DNA from: Treponema sp.
GTDB taxonomy: Bacteria; Spirochaetota; Spirochaetia; Treponematales; Treponemataceae
DNA length: 16,836 nucleotides
Assembly (NCBI GenBank): GCA_031290005.1
Contig: JAITOJ010000077.1
Coordinates: 1 to 16,836, forward strand
Direction of reading: 5' to 3'
Below, in pieces: positions 7,776-15,422 of the stretch (position 1 is the first letter of the stretch; the number at the start of each line of letters is the position of its first letter). Under the pieces are notes generated by a model that was given only the letters and a program-made list of their open reading frames with translations, was not told the DNA's origin and searched no databases. A program made the position numbers and the translations under genes.

Positions 7776-8474
7776 ATGGCGGAACGTACAATTCATGCCC
7801 TTCACGCATCTCGTTCTGAGGGCGAGAAAAAATCTTTTTCCGAGGCAGCGGGCGCTTTCCTCGGCAAATACCGGATAGTAATTTTAAGTGCCATCGGGGG
7901 CCTCCTCGTGGCTGCCTTGGCGATTGGGATAGTGAATTATGTCATAACTCAGTCCCATGCCAGAGGGCTTGAGGCGGTGGAGGAAATCGCCTATACCCTG
8001 GAAAATACGGAAGCTGACAAGCTGGATGCCGCAGTAACCGGAGCGCTTTCTTCTCTGGAGGAATATGCTGACGGTAAAAGCGTAGTGGCGGTTCGGGCAA
8101 ATCTGCTGAAAGCGGATTTGTTTTTCCGGGACAAAAAATATGAGGAAGCCCGCGTTGCCTGGATTGCCGCATCTGAGGCTCAGAAAAAAGCCTATACCGC
8201 GCCCACCGGCTGGTATAACGCGGCAGTATGCAGCGAGGAATTGGGAGATATTGAATCCGCCGCAGCGTACTACGAAAAGGCTGCCGCTTTTGAAAATTTT
8301 GCTCTCAAAACCCACACGCTTTTCAGCCTGGGGCGGATTAAAGACGCATCCGGGGATTATACCGGAGCGGCGGCACAGTATCAAAAATTGCAGGATGCTT
8401 ATCCCGATGATTCATGGACATCCCTTGCCATAAGCCGGCTTATTGCCCTCCGGGCGGAAGGGAAAATTCAATAG
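7776..8474 (+). CDS. Membrane-anchored TPR protein, YfgM-like layout
   Basis: This 232-residue protein has a short charged cytoplasmic N-terminus (1-32), one membrane segment at about 33-57 (IVILSAIGGLLVAALAIGIV), and an outward-facing helical region. That region reads as tetratricopeptide-type helix pairs, for example GWYNAAVCSEELGDIESAAA and LFSLGRIKDASGDYTGAAAQ. The layout resembles the YfgM/BamD-like family, in which a single-pass anchor presents TPRs in the periplasm as a chaperone or scaffold; the specific role here is not known. The start ATG 7776 has AGGAG at 7763-7767, 8 bases upstream. It follows the HTH gene by 5 bases and the lipoprotein gene by 2, so all three are probably expressed together. 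Confidence 0.75.
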   Translation: MAERTIHALHASRSEGEKKSFSEAAGAFLGKYRIVILSAIGGLLVAALAIGIVNYVITQSHARGLEAVEEIAYTLENTEADKLDAAVTGALSSLEEYADGKSVVAVRANLLKADLFFRDKKYEEARVAWIAASEAQKKAYTAPTGWYNAAVCSEELGDIESAAAYYEKAAAFENFALKTHTLFSLGRIKDASGDYTGAAAQYQKLQDAYPDDSWTSLAISRLIALRAEGKIQ

Positions 8475-8476
8475 TC

Positions 8477-9202
8477 ATGAATTGCCGCTTTTCCCGGCAG
8501 CAAATTGGGACGACGTTTTTTTTTCTTTCGTTCTGTACTGCCCCATTCCTGTGTTCTTGCGGACTTGAAGAATATCAGGTGCTTGACCCGCCTATTTTAA
8601 TGCGCTTGGCCGGTGGAACAGACCCCTACCTCAGGTATTTTGATTTTCGTACCGTGGAAAGCGGCGAATACAACGATGCCGCTATTTTTCAGGGAACCAC
8701 GGTCTATTATAAAATATATGCCTCGGACGCAACAATGCAATCAGAGATATCCAGTATTTCAACTGCCAATACCCAGTATTCTTCCAATGGATACAACCGG
8801 ATGGTGCAGCTCGGTTATCTGGAATTGAATGCCGATGCCCGTAATTCCCTGTTAATTCCAAGGGCGGGATCCGGGCGCCAGGTGGTAATACGCCTTTTTG
8901 ATGAAGCTTCCTATACCGCGCGGGTTCATGGCAACGATACCGATATAGAAGTAAGCCCTGTTTGGGGCAGGCCTTTGCGGCGTTTAAATGATAAAGGATT
9001 CAATTTTTTTGCGGATACCGAGGCGGAGCGGGAAAATAATCCGGTTCCGGTTTCCGGTGACGGCGATGTCAATTATACGGGATACAGCGATGGGAAATCC
9101 TGGTATGTAAACGCTTATGCGGTTTCTGTCGGCCAGAATGATTTATTGGTGAACTTATACAGTCAATTGCTCCATCTGGGGTTTATCATTATTTCAGAGT
9201 AA
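8477..9202 (+). CDS. Hypothetical lipoprotein
   Basis: I do not recognise a family. The 241 residues begin with a lipoprotein signal: basic MNCRFSRQQ, a hydrophobic stretch GTTFFFLSFCTAPF, and a lipobox LCSC with the acylated cysteine at residue 28. This fits the relaxed spirochaetal consensus, and the protein is expected in the envelope. The mature part (GLEEYQVLDPPILMRLAGG onward) is rich in Tyr, Asp, Asn and Ser and alternates in a beta-rich way, with no obvious repeats or catalytic motif. The start ATG 8477 is chosen because it gives a proper signal peptide; an upstream ATG at 8414 would put 21 polar residues before it. A GGAAGGG at 8456-8462 is rather distant, so translation may be coupled to the TPR gene that ends two bases earlier. 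Confidence 0.7.
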   Translation: MNCRFSRQQIGTTFFFLSFCTAPFLCSCGLEEYQVLDPPILMRLAGGTDPYLRYFDFRTVESGEYNDAAIFQGTTVYYKIYASDATMQSEISSISTANTQYSSNGYNRMVQLGYLELNADARNSLLIPRAGSGRQVVIRLFDEASYTARVHGNDTDIEVSPVWGRPLRRLNDKGFNFFADTEAERENNPVPVSGDGDVNYTGYSDGKSWYVNAYAVSVGQNDLLVNLYSQLLHLGFIIISE

Positions 9203-9215
9203 GGGCTGTATCGCT

Positions 9216-9244
9216 TTGACAGGGTTTTACTTTTTTGATACTAT
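9216..9244 (+). promoter_or_regulatory. Promoter of the tRNA-Arg gene
   Basis: TTGACA at 9216-9221 is followed after 17 bases by TACTAT at 9239-9244. The start would fall near 9251, a few bases before the tRNA at 9257. GATACT at 9237-9242, with 15 bases spacing, is an alternative -10. Confidence 0.6.
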
Positions 9245-9256
9245 TTATCGTCCCTT

Positions 9257-9330
9257 GGGTTCATAGCTCATCAGGATAGAGCAACTGCCTTCTAAGCAGT
9301 AGGTAGGGGGTTCGAGTCCCTCTGGACCCG
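9257..9330 (+). tRNA. tRNA-Arg (anticodon UCU)
   Basis: A full cloverleaf can be drawn over 74 bases. The acceptor stem GGGTTCA (9257-9263) pairs with TGGACCC (9323-9329) with one G-U, and the discriminator base is G9330. The D stem is GCTC/GAGC. The anticodon stem ACTGC/GCAGT encloses the loop CTTCTAA with anticodon TCT. The variable loop is AGGTA. The T stem GGGGG/CCCTC encloses TTCGAGT. No CCA is encoded. It reads AGA and probably AGG. Confidence 0.95.
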
Positions 9331-9336
9331 AAACGC

Positions 9337-9365
9337 TTGCCTTTTTTGTCTGAAATCAGTATAGT
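9337..9365 (+). promoter_or_regulatory. Promoter of the nfu gene
   Basis: TTGCCT at 9337-9342 and TATAGT at 9360-9365 are separated by 17 bases. Transcription would begin near 9372 and give a short leader holding AGGAGG at 9380-9385. It starts only seven bases after the tRNA, so the two genes have separate promoters. Confidence 0.6.
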
Positions 9366-9390
9366 ATTCCTATATTTTTAGGAGGTCTTT

Positions 9391-9621
9391 ATGACGTTAT
9401 CAGAAAAAGTAAAAGATACCCTTGACACTATCCGCCCCCGGCTTCAGGCCGACGGCGGAGACCTGGAACTGGTCTCAGTGGAAGACAACGGCACCGTGCA
9501 CGTCCGGCTGACCGGCGCGTGCGCGGGCTGCCCCATGTCCACTATGACCCTCAGGCAGAGCGTGGAACGGGAACTGAAAGCCCAGATTCCTGAAGTAACC
9601 GGCATCGTTCAGGAATTCTAA
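9391..9621 (+). CDS. NifU C-terminal-domain (Nfu) Fe-S scaffold protein
   Basis: This 76-residue protein is the NifU C-terminal domain alone. Such Nfu proteins hold a transient [4Fe-4S] cluster and pass it to client enzymes. The core reads RPRLQADGGDLELVSVEDNG, then VRLTGACAGCPMSTMTL, with the cluster-binding CxxC at C44 and C47. The helical C-terminus ends IPEVTGIVQEF. The start ATG 9391 has a perfect AGGAGG five bases upstream. The gene directly precedes a radical SAM gene, whose product needs a [4Fe-4S] cluster, so cluster delivery to it is a reasonable inference. The TAA at 9619-9621 lies three bases before the probable CTG start of ygiQ. Confidence 0.93.
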   Translation: MTLSEKVKDTLDTIRPRLQADGGDLELVSVEDNGTVHVRLTGACAGCPMSTMTLRQSVERELKAQIPEVTGIVQEF

Positions 9622-9623
9622 AC

Positions 9624-11354
9624 CTGTTCGATTTTGTTCTTGTTTCCGGGGACGCCGAAGTCGACCATCCTTCCTTTGCCGCCGCGCTGCTGAGCCGGTG
9701 GCTGGAAGCAAACGGTTTTTCAACGGGCGTCATCGCTCAGCCGGACTGGCGTTCCCCGGAAGATTTCAGGATCTTGGGCCGCCCCCGCCTCGCCTTTCTG
9801 GTGAGCGCCGGAGCAATGGATTCCCTGGTGGCCCACTACACGGCGAACAAAAAACGCCGTTCCCAGGACGCCTATTCCCACGGCGGCGAAGCGGGATGCC
9901 GCCCTGATCGGGCAATCATCACCTACTGCGCAAAAATCCGCGAAGCATGGAAAGACGTCAGCATCATTATAGGCGGCATTGAAGCCAGTCTCCGCCGGTA
10001 TGCCCACTATGACTATTGGTCAGATACGGTGCGGCGGTCGGTCTTGCTGGACTCCAAGGCGGACATTCTGGTCTACGGCATGGGGGAAAAGCCCATTCTG
10101 GAAATCGCCCAACGGCTGGCAGCGGGCGAGGGGCTGCGGGGTATCCGGGGCGCCTGCTGGCGCACAGGCAAGGCAGGGGATGTGCCGGCGGAAGCGGCGC
10201 TGCTGCCGTCTTTTGAAGACGTGAGCGCGCGGACAGAGGAAGGGAAAGCGGCCTTTGCCCGGTCATACCTGATTCAGGAACAGAACGCCTGCCCCGTGAC
10301 CGGCGGCGTCCTTGCGGAGCGGAGCGGCAGCCAGTTTGTGGTGCACGAAAGGCCCGCTGAGCCGCTGACCACAGCGGAATTCGACCAGGTGATGGAACTG
10401 CCCTACGCCCGCCGCTGGCATCCCCGGTACGACGCGCCCGCTTCAAACGGCAAACGCGGCATTCCCGCATTACAGGAAGTGCTTTTTTCTCTGGTCAGCG
10501 TCCGGGGCTGCTTCGGCTCCTGCGCCTTTTGCGCCATCGCCTTTCATCAGGGCAGGCGGATTCAAGCGCGGAGCCACAAGTCTCTGATCCGGGAAGCGAC
10601 GGCCCTCACGAAACATCCGGACTTCAAGGGTTACATCCACGATGTGGGCGGGCCGACGGCGAATTTTCGGCTGCCTCCCTGCGAAAAGCAGGAACGCGCA
10701 GGGTGTTGCGCTGGCCAGGACTGTCTGGGGGCCACCCCCTGCCCTTCCCTCACGGTCGACCACAGGGATTATATTGCGCTGCTGCGGAAACTACGGGTAA
10801 TTCCGGGGGTCAAAAAAGTGTTTGTCCGGAGCGGCATCCGGTTTGACTACGTGATGCTCGACAAAGATCCGGCCTTTTTGCGGGAATTGTGCGAATATCA
10901 TGTGTCCGGGCAGCTTAAAGTGGCCCCGGAACAGGTGAGCGACCGCGTGCTTGCCCTGATGCGCAAAAGCAGCCACACGGTGTATGACGCGTTTGCCGCC
11001 GCCTACGCGAAAACCAACCGCGTTCTGGGCAAAAAGCAGTATCTGGTTCCCTATTACATCGCCTCCCTGCCCGGCGCGGGACTGAGGGAAGCGGCTGAGG
11101 CCGCGCTCTATTTGAAGGAAACCGGTTTTGTCCCGGACCAGGTTCAGGATTTTTACCCCACCCCCGGAAGCCTTGCCACCTGCATGTATTATACCGGCCT
11201 TGACCCGCACACGGGCAAGGCAGTGTATGCGGCCAGGGGTGAGCGGGAACGCCGCCTGCAACGGGCGCTCTTGCAATTCAACAAACCGGAAAACGCCGCC
11301 CTTGTCCGGGAAGCTTTGACAAAAGCGGGACTTCCCGCTGATTTACTCAAGTAA
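9624..11354 (+). CDS. ygiQ: YgiQ family radical SAM protein
   Basis: This is a YgiQ-type (UPF0313) radical SAM protein; the family's reaction is unknown. With a CTG start at 9624 it has 576 residues. The N-terminus FDFVLVSGDAEVDHPSF matches the family's opening GDAYVDHPSFG, followed by VIAQPDW, LGRPRLAFLVSAGAMDS, SIIIGGIEASLRRYAHYDYW and VYGMGEKP. The radical SAM cluster motif CFGSCAFC supplies C296, C300 and C303. GGPTANFR, a Cys-rich stretch and VRSGIRFDYVMLD follow, as usual. No ATG, GTG or TTG exists in frame between the stop at 9591 and the conserved N-terminus. The first standard codon is TTG 9774, which would remove 50 conserved residues. CTG 9624 has AGGA at 9611-9614 and follows the nfu stop by two bases. 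The family is sure; the exact start is not. Confidence 0.88.
   Translation: MFDFVLVSGDAEVDHPSFAAALLSRWLEANGFSTGVIAQPDWRSPEDFRILGRPRLAFLVSAGAMDSLVAHYTANKKRRSQDAYSHGGEAGCRPDRAIITYCAKIREAWKDVSIIIGGIEASLRRYAHYDYWSDTVRRSVLLDSKADILVYGMGEKPILEIAQRLAAGEGLRGIRGACWRTGKAGDVPAEAALLPSFEDVSARTEEGKAAFARSYLIQEQNACPVTGGVLAERSGSQFVVHERPAEPLTTAEFDQVMELPYARRWHPRYDAPASNGKRGIPALQEVLFSLVSVRGCFGSCAFCAIAFHQGRRIQARSHKSLIREATALTKHPDFKGYIHDVGGPTANFRLPPCEKQERAGCCAGQDCLGATPCPSLTVDHRDYIALLRKLRVIPGVKKVFVRSGIRFDYVMLDKDPAFLRELCEYHVSGQLKVAPEQVSDRVLALMRKSSHTVYDAFAAAYAKTNRVLGKKQYLVPYYIASLPGAGLREAAEAALYLKETGFVPDQVQDFYPTPGSLATCMYYTGLDPHTGKAVYAARGERERRLQRALLQFNKPENAALVREALTKAGLPADLLK
11324..11339 (+). other. Perfect hairpin at the 3' end of ygiQ
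   Basis: AGCGGG at 11324-11329 pairs perfectly with CCCGCT at 11334-11339 around ACTT, inside the last codons of ygiQ. No U-tract follows, so it is not a classic intrinsic terminator. It could slow decay or weakly end transcription before the ankyrin gene. Confidence 0.35.
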
Positions 11355-11459
11355 AAAAAAATTATGACTAAAAATCGCTTAACCTCCCTCTGATTTGTTT
11401 CGATACTTATTGTAGAACTATGTATTTTTATCAAGAACGAAGTAAGTAAGGAGTTTACA

Positions 11460-14327
11460 ATGAGAAAAACAGTATGGATTACGGCTACTCTTTTGGTAAG
11501 CCTGATTTTGACCGCCTGTATGAGCGCCAAAACCGGTTCAGCGGAGCAGTCGGAGGTCTTTAACGCCGCGGATTATGAAGCGGCTGTCGGGAAACTGTCT
11601 GAAACAGAACTGAATGCCCAGGATTCAAAGGGAAATACTATTCTCCACATTGCTGCCCAGCGCAATAACGCGGATATTGTGATGTATTTACTGGTACGGG
11701 GCGCGGATACCACCCTGTTAAACAATGACCAGGATTCAGCCATCCATGTGGCAATAAAAAACAACAGTATGGACGCGGTAAAAGTGCTTGCCGCCCACGG
11801 CAATGCAATTTTTATCCACAACGGCAGCGGCAAGACCGCCCTGGAAGCAGGGCTTGAAAAGGGCGGCGATTTTTATCCCCTCTTGCTGACTGCCGGGACC
11901 GCCGGAATGGCGGACGCGGAGGGCCGGTCATTGGTGCATTATCTGGTAAAAGACCGGATGAACGACGCGCTTGATTACTGTATCCGGGAAAACCTGTATC
12001 TTTCCAAGATAGATAATTCCGGGGTGTCCCCGCTTTTGCTGGCTCTGGAAGATAACAAGGATATTGAAAGCATACATATTGCCGCCAAGCTGATTCTGGC
12101 CGGGGCGACTCCGGTTCGGGGGAACTATGCTTTCTTTGAGGAAGCGGTTTTGACCCGCAATCCTTCTCTCCGGTTTGATGATGGTCAGACCCCGCTGCAC
12201 TTCGCGGCGATTCAGGGCCAAACCGGAATTGTCCGCTATCTTCTGGAACGGGGAGCGTCGGTATCCGCCCAGGATACCTCCGGCTCCAGTCCCCTCCACG
12301 AGGCTGTGCGCTATGGCCGGGTAGAAGTCGTTTCTCTGTTGCTTGAAAAAGGGGCCAATCCTAATGCCCTGGATTCTCTGGGCAAGACCCCCTTGCTGTT
12401 GATTATTCCCCGGGGAACTCAGCATGAAATCTATTCCCTGCTCATGGAAAAGGGATCCAATCCGGCGGCCAAAGACACCTATGGCGACACTTCTCTCCAT
12501 ATCGCGATTATGAACAATGTGGATGTGTCGATTTTTTCCAAACTCGCCGGGGCGCGGATTGATATCAATGAACGGAATAAGCAGGGCATTACTCCTCTGG
12601 CTCTGGCAGTCGAACATGGGAAAATTGATATCGCGTCCTATCTGGTGGAACGCGGAGCTGACATTCACGCTAAGGATGTGAGCGGCTTGACGCCTCTCAT
12701 CCGAACTTTTACGGTCTCCCCGGATATGCTGTCCCTGCTGATAACTTCCAAAACTATCTCTGTGCGGGATTCCGCGGGTAATACTCCGCTCCATATCGGA
12801 GTGCTGAACGTCAAGACTATTGAGCCTGCGGTCTCAAAGGCCGGAGGCAATCCCCAGGCAAAAGAGGAAAGTAAAATTGCCGGAATGCCGGCAGCGGCAA
12901 GCGACAAAAACACGGCAAAGAAAGACGGGGATTCCACCGCCCCCATCAGGTATCTGCTGAATATGGGGGCGGACATCAATGCCCGGAATGACGCGGGAGA
13001 TACGCCGATTTTTCTGGCAATCCAGAACAATCAGCGGGTAACCGGCGAATTGCTTCTTGCCAGCGGCGCGGCGGTGTTTTCCGGCAATGCCAACAATATG
13101 TCGCCCCTGGGGTTTGCTTTGTCCTTTGCTGATGGGAGCCGGGACTGGGTTTTGATTCCCGAAGTGATTAAAACGGTGGACGGAAGCGGAAATACTGCCC
13201 TCCATTATGCGGCGGAGTGGAAAAACGACCGGGCGGTTTCCCTGATTCTGGAACTGGGCGGGAACGCCAATGCCAAGAACGCCAATGGGGAAACCCCGGT
13301 TTTCAACGCCGTGAAGGTCAACAGCCCCACTACAATCCAGCTTTTGGTCAAGAACGGAAGTTCAAAAGATAGCTGGGATGCTTACGGGAACACTCCGCTG
13401 CATACCAGCGTATTTTGGGATGCCTCAGAATCGGCAAGCTGTCTTATCAAACTGGGGGTGGATATCAACGCCAAGAACAGCGCGGGCAGGACCGCCCTGG
13501 GCGAAGCGGCCCGGACAGGTAAAAACAGGATGACTAACCTGCTGCTTTCCAGCGGCTCGGACATCAACGCCGCGGACGCCACAGGCAAAACGGTATTAAT
13601 CGATGCGATTTTGAACGGCAATGTGGAAATTGTCAGGATGCTTATCAATTACGGGGCTTCCCCACAAATTCAGGAAATGCACGGCAGAAACGCATATCAC
13701 GAGGCTGCGGCCAGCGGCAATGTCGAGATGATTAACATGGTCAGGAATGCCGGGGGCAATTCTCTGGCCAAGGATACTCAGGGACAGACTCCGTTCTCCA
13801 TTGTGCTGAATAAAACACCGGAGCTGATAAAAGCTGTTCTCGGCTCTGATACCAATCTGATTGATTCTGACGGCAACACTCCGGTGCATATCGCGGTGGA
13901 AGGAAAAGCCACAGCGGACACTATTTCCCTGTTGATTAGCATGGGCTATCCCCTGAACCGGCGGAACCGCTTTGGGGTGACTCCCCTGATGCTGGCGATT
14001 TCGGAAAAGAACAACGCCGCCACGGTGCTGCTCCTGCAAAACGGTTCCGACCCCTATATTGCGGATAATGTCGGGGAGTGCGCCCTGAGCGCGGCGCTCA
14101 AGGGGAAATCCGAGGTACTCAACAATATCGTGCGTCTGGCGGGGAACAGGACGGACATCCGGGGCGACGGGGTGCTGCACTACGCCGCTCAAATCGCGGA
14201 CAGCGAAACTATCCGCAAGCTGCTTTCCATGGGCCTGGATAAGTCGGTAAAAAACATTTCCGGCGAAACCCCCTACGATGTGGCGGTACGCTGGCAAAAG
14301 GGCGACGTGGCCCGGCTGCTGCAATAG
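11460..14327 (+). CDS. Ankyrin-repeat lipoprotein (about 26 repeats)
   Basis: This 955-residue protein has a lipoprotein signal peptide (MRKTVWITATLLVSLILTAC), with lipobox LTAC and acylated Cys20. From about residue 50 to the end it is one ankyrin solenoid. I count about 26 repeats of roughly 33 residues, most starting DxxGxTPLHxAxxxG and ending GADxNAK-like, for example DTSGSSPLHEAVRYGRVEVV and DGSGNTALHYAAEWKNDRAV. Repeats 3-5, 14, 21 and 24 are more divergent. A low-complexity Lys/Ala/Asp-rich insert at about residues 457-495 interrupts the twelfth repeat. No enzyme domain is attached. Ankyrin solenoids bind proteins; the lipid anchor puts this one in the periplasm or at the surface. The start ATG 11460 has AAGGAG at 11448-11453. 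It is probably a single-gene unit; the minus-strand gene on its 3' side ends only 9 bases away. Confidence 0.93.
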   Translation: MRKTVWITATLLVSLILTACMSAKTGSAEQSEVFNAADYEAAVGKLSETELNAQDSKGNTILHIAAQRNNADIVMYLLVRGADTTLLNNDQDSAIHVAIKNNSMDAVKVLAAHGNAIFIHNGSGKTALEAGLEKGGDFYPLLLTAGTAGMADAEGRSLVHYLVKDRMNDALDYCIRENLYLSKIDNSGVSPLLLALEDNKDIESIHIAAKLILAGATPVRGNYAFFEEAVLTRNPSLRFDDGQTPLHFAAIQGQTGIVRYLLERGASVSAQDTSGSSPLHEAVRYGRVEVVSLLLEKGANPNALDSLGKTPLLLIIPRGTQHEIYSLLMEKGSNPAAKDTYGDTSLHIAIMNNVDVSIFSKLAGARIDINERNKQGITPLALAVEHGKIDIASYLVERGADIHAKDVSGLTPLIRTFTVSPDMLSLLITSKTISVRDSAGNTPLHIGVLNVKTIEPAVSKAGGNPQAKEESKIAGMPAAASDKNTAKKDGDSTAPIRYLLNMGADINARNDAGDTPIFLAIQNNQRVTGELLLASGAAVFSGNANNMSPLGFALSFADGSRDWVLIPEVIKTVDGSGNTALHYAAEWKNDRAVSLILELGGNANAKNANGETPVFNAVKVNSPTTIQLLVKNGSSKDSWDAYGNTPLHTSVFWDASESASCLIKLGVDINAKNSAGRTALGEAARTGKNRMTNLLLSSGSDINAADATGKTVLIDAILNGNVEIVRMLINYGASPQIQEMHGRNAYHEAAASGNVEMINMVRNAGGNSLAKDTQGQTPFSIVLNKTPELIKAVLGSDTNLIDSDGNTPVHIAVEGKATADTISLLISMGYPLNRRNRFGVTPLMLAISEKNNAATVLLLQNGSDPYIADNVGECALSAALKGKSEVLNNIVRLAGNRTDIRGDGVLHYAAQIADSETIRKLLSMGLDKSVKNISGETPYDVAVRWQKGDVARLLQ

Positions 14328-14336
14328 TTTGGTTTA

Positions 14337-14636
14337 TCAAGCTGTTTTTTTGATTCGGACAAGCATGAGCACAAAGGCGGCGATGTAAAACAAAAACGGC
14401 ACGACAGTAAACAGCACTGTCACCGGGGAAAACCACGCCGTTTTTGCGCCGTAGTCAACCACGCCGATAGCCCGGAGCACGTCGTACACAATCCCGGCAT
14501 ACCCGGTTAGGGCCCCGCCCGCCAGGGCCATCCAGGGGGCGTCATATAGCCGCGACCAGAGCACAATTGCCAGGAACGCGGCAACGCCCCCCAGGGCCAG
14601 CTTGAGCGCCAAAAGCGCTATGTCGTATTGCTCCAT
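14337..14636 (-). CDS. Small membrane protein, unrecognised
   Basis: I do not recognise this 99-residue protein. It has three likely membrane segments at about 5-27, 33-53 and 71-93, a Gly/Ala-rich middle, and a basic C-terminus (VRIKKTA), which suggests the tail is in the cytoplasm. The start at 14636 has GGGAGGG at 14641-14647 on the minus strand; the reading frame stays open upstream to 14732, but that overlaps the previous gene and has no comparable ribosome binding site. It is the last gene of a three-gene minus-strand row, 19 bases after the 254-residue gene. Confidence 0.65.
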   Translation of the reverse strand: MEQYDIALLALKLALGGVAAFLAIVLWSRLYDAPWMALAGGALTGYAGIVYDVLRAIGVVDYGAKTAWFSPVTVLFTVVPFLFYIAAFVLMLVRIKKTA

Positions 14637-14655
14637 ACTTCCCTCCCGTGTTGTT

Positions 14656-15420
14656 CTAAAGACGCGAAAAATCCCCTTCCTGCGCTCCCCAGGGAATAAT
14701 TGATGGTATATCAAAATCCGGGGATATGACAAGCCCCGCGTCCAGGCAGCGGGACGCGAAATCGCCGTAGGATTCGCGGGGGATTTTGGGAAACAAGTAA
14801 GGCCCGTGCCGTTCCCAGTAGTTTTTCAGCCCCTGGTCGTACCGCTTCCAGCCGTGTTCGTCCCGACGGGGCAGTTCCAAAAGCAGGTCGTAGATACTCC
14901 GGGTGATGCCCGCAAGCACAGGGGGAGGGAATAGTGAATAGAGCGCGCCATGTAAAGAATGGGTTTCCGGAACAGATTGTTCTGTTTTTGCCGCCAGGAT
15001 GACGCAATTGTTTGCCAGGGGGAACGGGGGCAGGAACAGGACTGCGGGTGCGTCTGACGGATCGCCCGGCAAAGCGGCAGAGGAGTGCAGCCAGGGACGC
15101 CACCAGGGAGGATGAGGAGTGAGGAGCGAAGAGTGAGGGGTGTAGAAGCGGACTACCGGGAAATCCGGAAGCAGGGTTTGCAGGGCTTTTTCCAGGCGGC
15201 GGGTTTCTTCCGACGCGAAGGAACCTGCCGCTCCCCGGTTCAGGATGTTTTTGAATACTGTGCGGGCATTGCCGCCTTCCCAGCCCAGGATTGCCCTGCC
15301 CGCTTCCTGATACAGGTCGGTCAGGCGGCGGCCGCTTTGGGTGTACAGGTAACACTGCCGGGCGCGGCGGACAAAGCCGTATTTGGCGGCGATTTCCGGC
15401 GGATAGGGCGGATACAGCAT
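14656..15420 (-). CDS. Unknown protein, N-terminus resembling class III aminotransferases
   Basis: The product has 254 residues and no sure function. Residues from about 14 read KYGFVRRARQCYLYTQSGRR, then LTDLYQEAGRAILGW, a pattern like the opening of class III PLP-dependent aminotransferases (RxxGxxLYDxxGxRxLDxxxGGG). Similarity continues loosely to LEKALQTLLPDFPVVRFY. The protein is far shorter than the 400 or so residues of those enzymes, and I see no candidate motif for the PLP-binding lysine, so it may be a reduced or non-catalytic relative. A Pro/His/Ser/Leu-rich stretch in the middle comes from a heptamer DNA repeat (15114-15141). The start ATG at 15420 has AGGAGG (complement of 15427-15432), six bases upstream. 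It follows the 83-residue gene by two bases. Confidence 0.65.
   Translation of the reverse strand: MLYPPYPPEIAAKYGFVRRARQCYLYTQSGRRLTDLYQEAGRAILGWEGGNARTVFKNILNRGAAGSFASEETRRLEKALQTLLPDFPVVRFYTPHSSLLTPHPPWWRPWLHSSAALPGDPSDAPAVLFLPPFPLANNCVILAAKTEQSVPETHSLHGALYSLFPPPVLAGITRSIYDLLLELPRRDEHGWKRYDQGLKNYWERHGPYLFPKIPRESYGDFASRCLDAGLVISPDFDIPSIIPWGAQEGDFSRL
15114..15141. repeat. Four heptamer tandem repeats inside a coding gene
   Basis: On the plus strand four 7-base units follow one another: GAGGAGT, GAGGAGC, GAAGAGT, GAGGGGT. They lie inside the 254-residue minus-strand gene and encode a Ser/Leu/Thr/Pro/His-rich loop. Such heptamers resemble short tandemly repeated repetitive sequences of other bacteria. 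Confidence 0.6.
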
Positions 15421-15422
15421 GG

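Noticed and set aside
11395..11424. Promoter of the ankyrin gene
   Set aside because: TTGTTT and TATGTA at 18 bases spacing are too poor a match to list, though the 105-base gap must hold some promoter unless ygiQ transcripts read through.
11928..12794. Minus-strand reading frame opposite the ankyrin gene
   Set aside because: Shadow of a highly repetitive coding gene, with no ribosome binding site.
14328..14350. Bidirectional terminator between the ankyrin gene and the convergent 99-residue gene
   Set aside because: A T7 run follows only a weak 5-bp possible stem; not enough to call.
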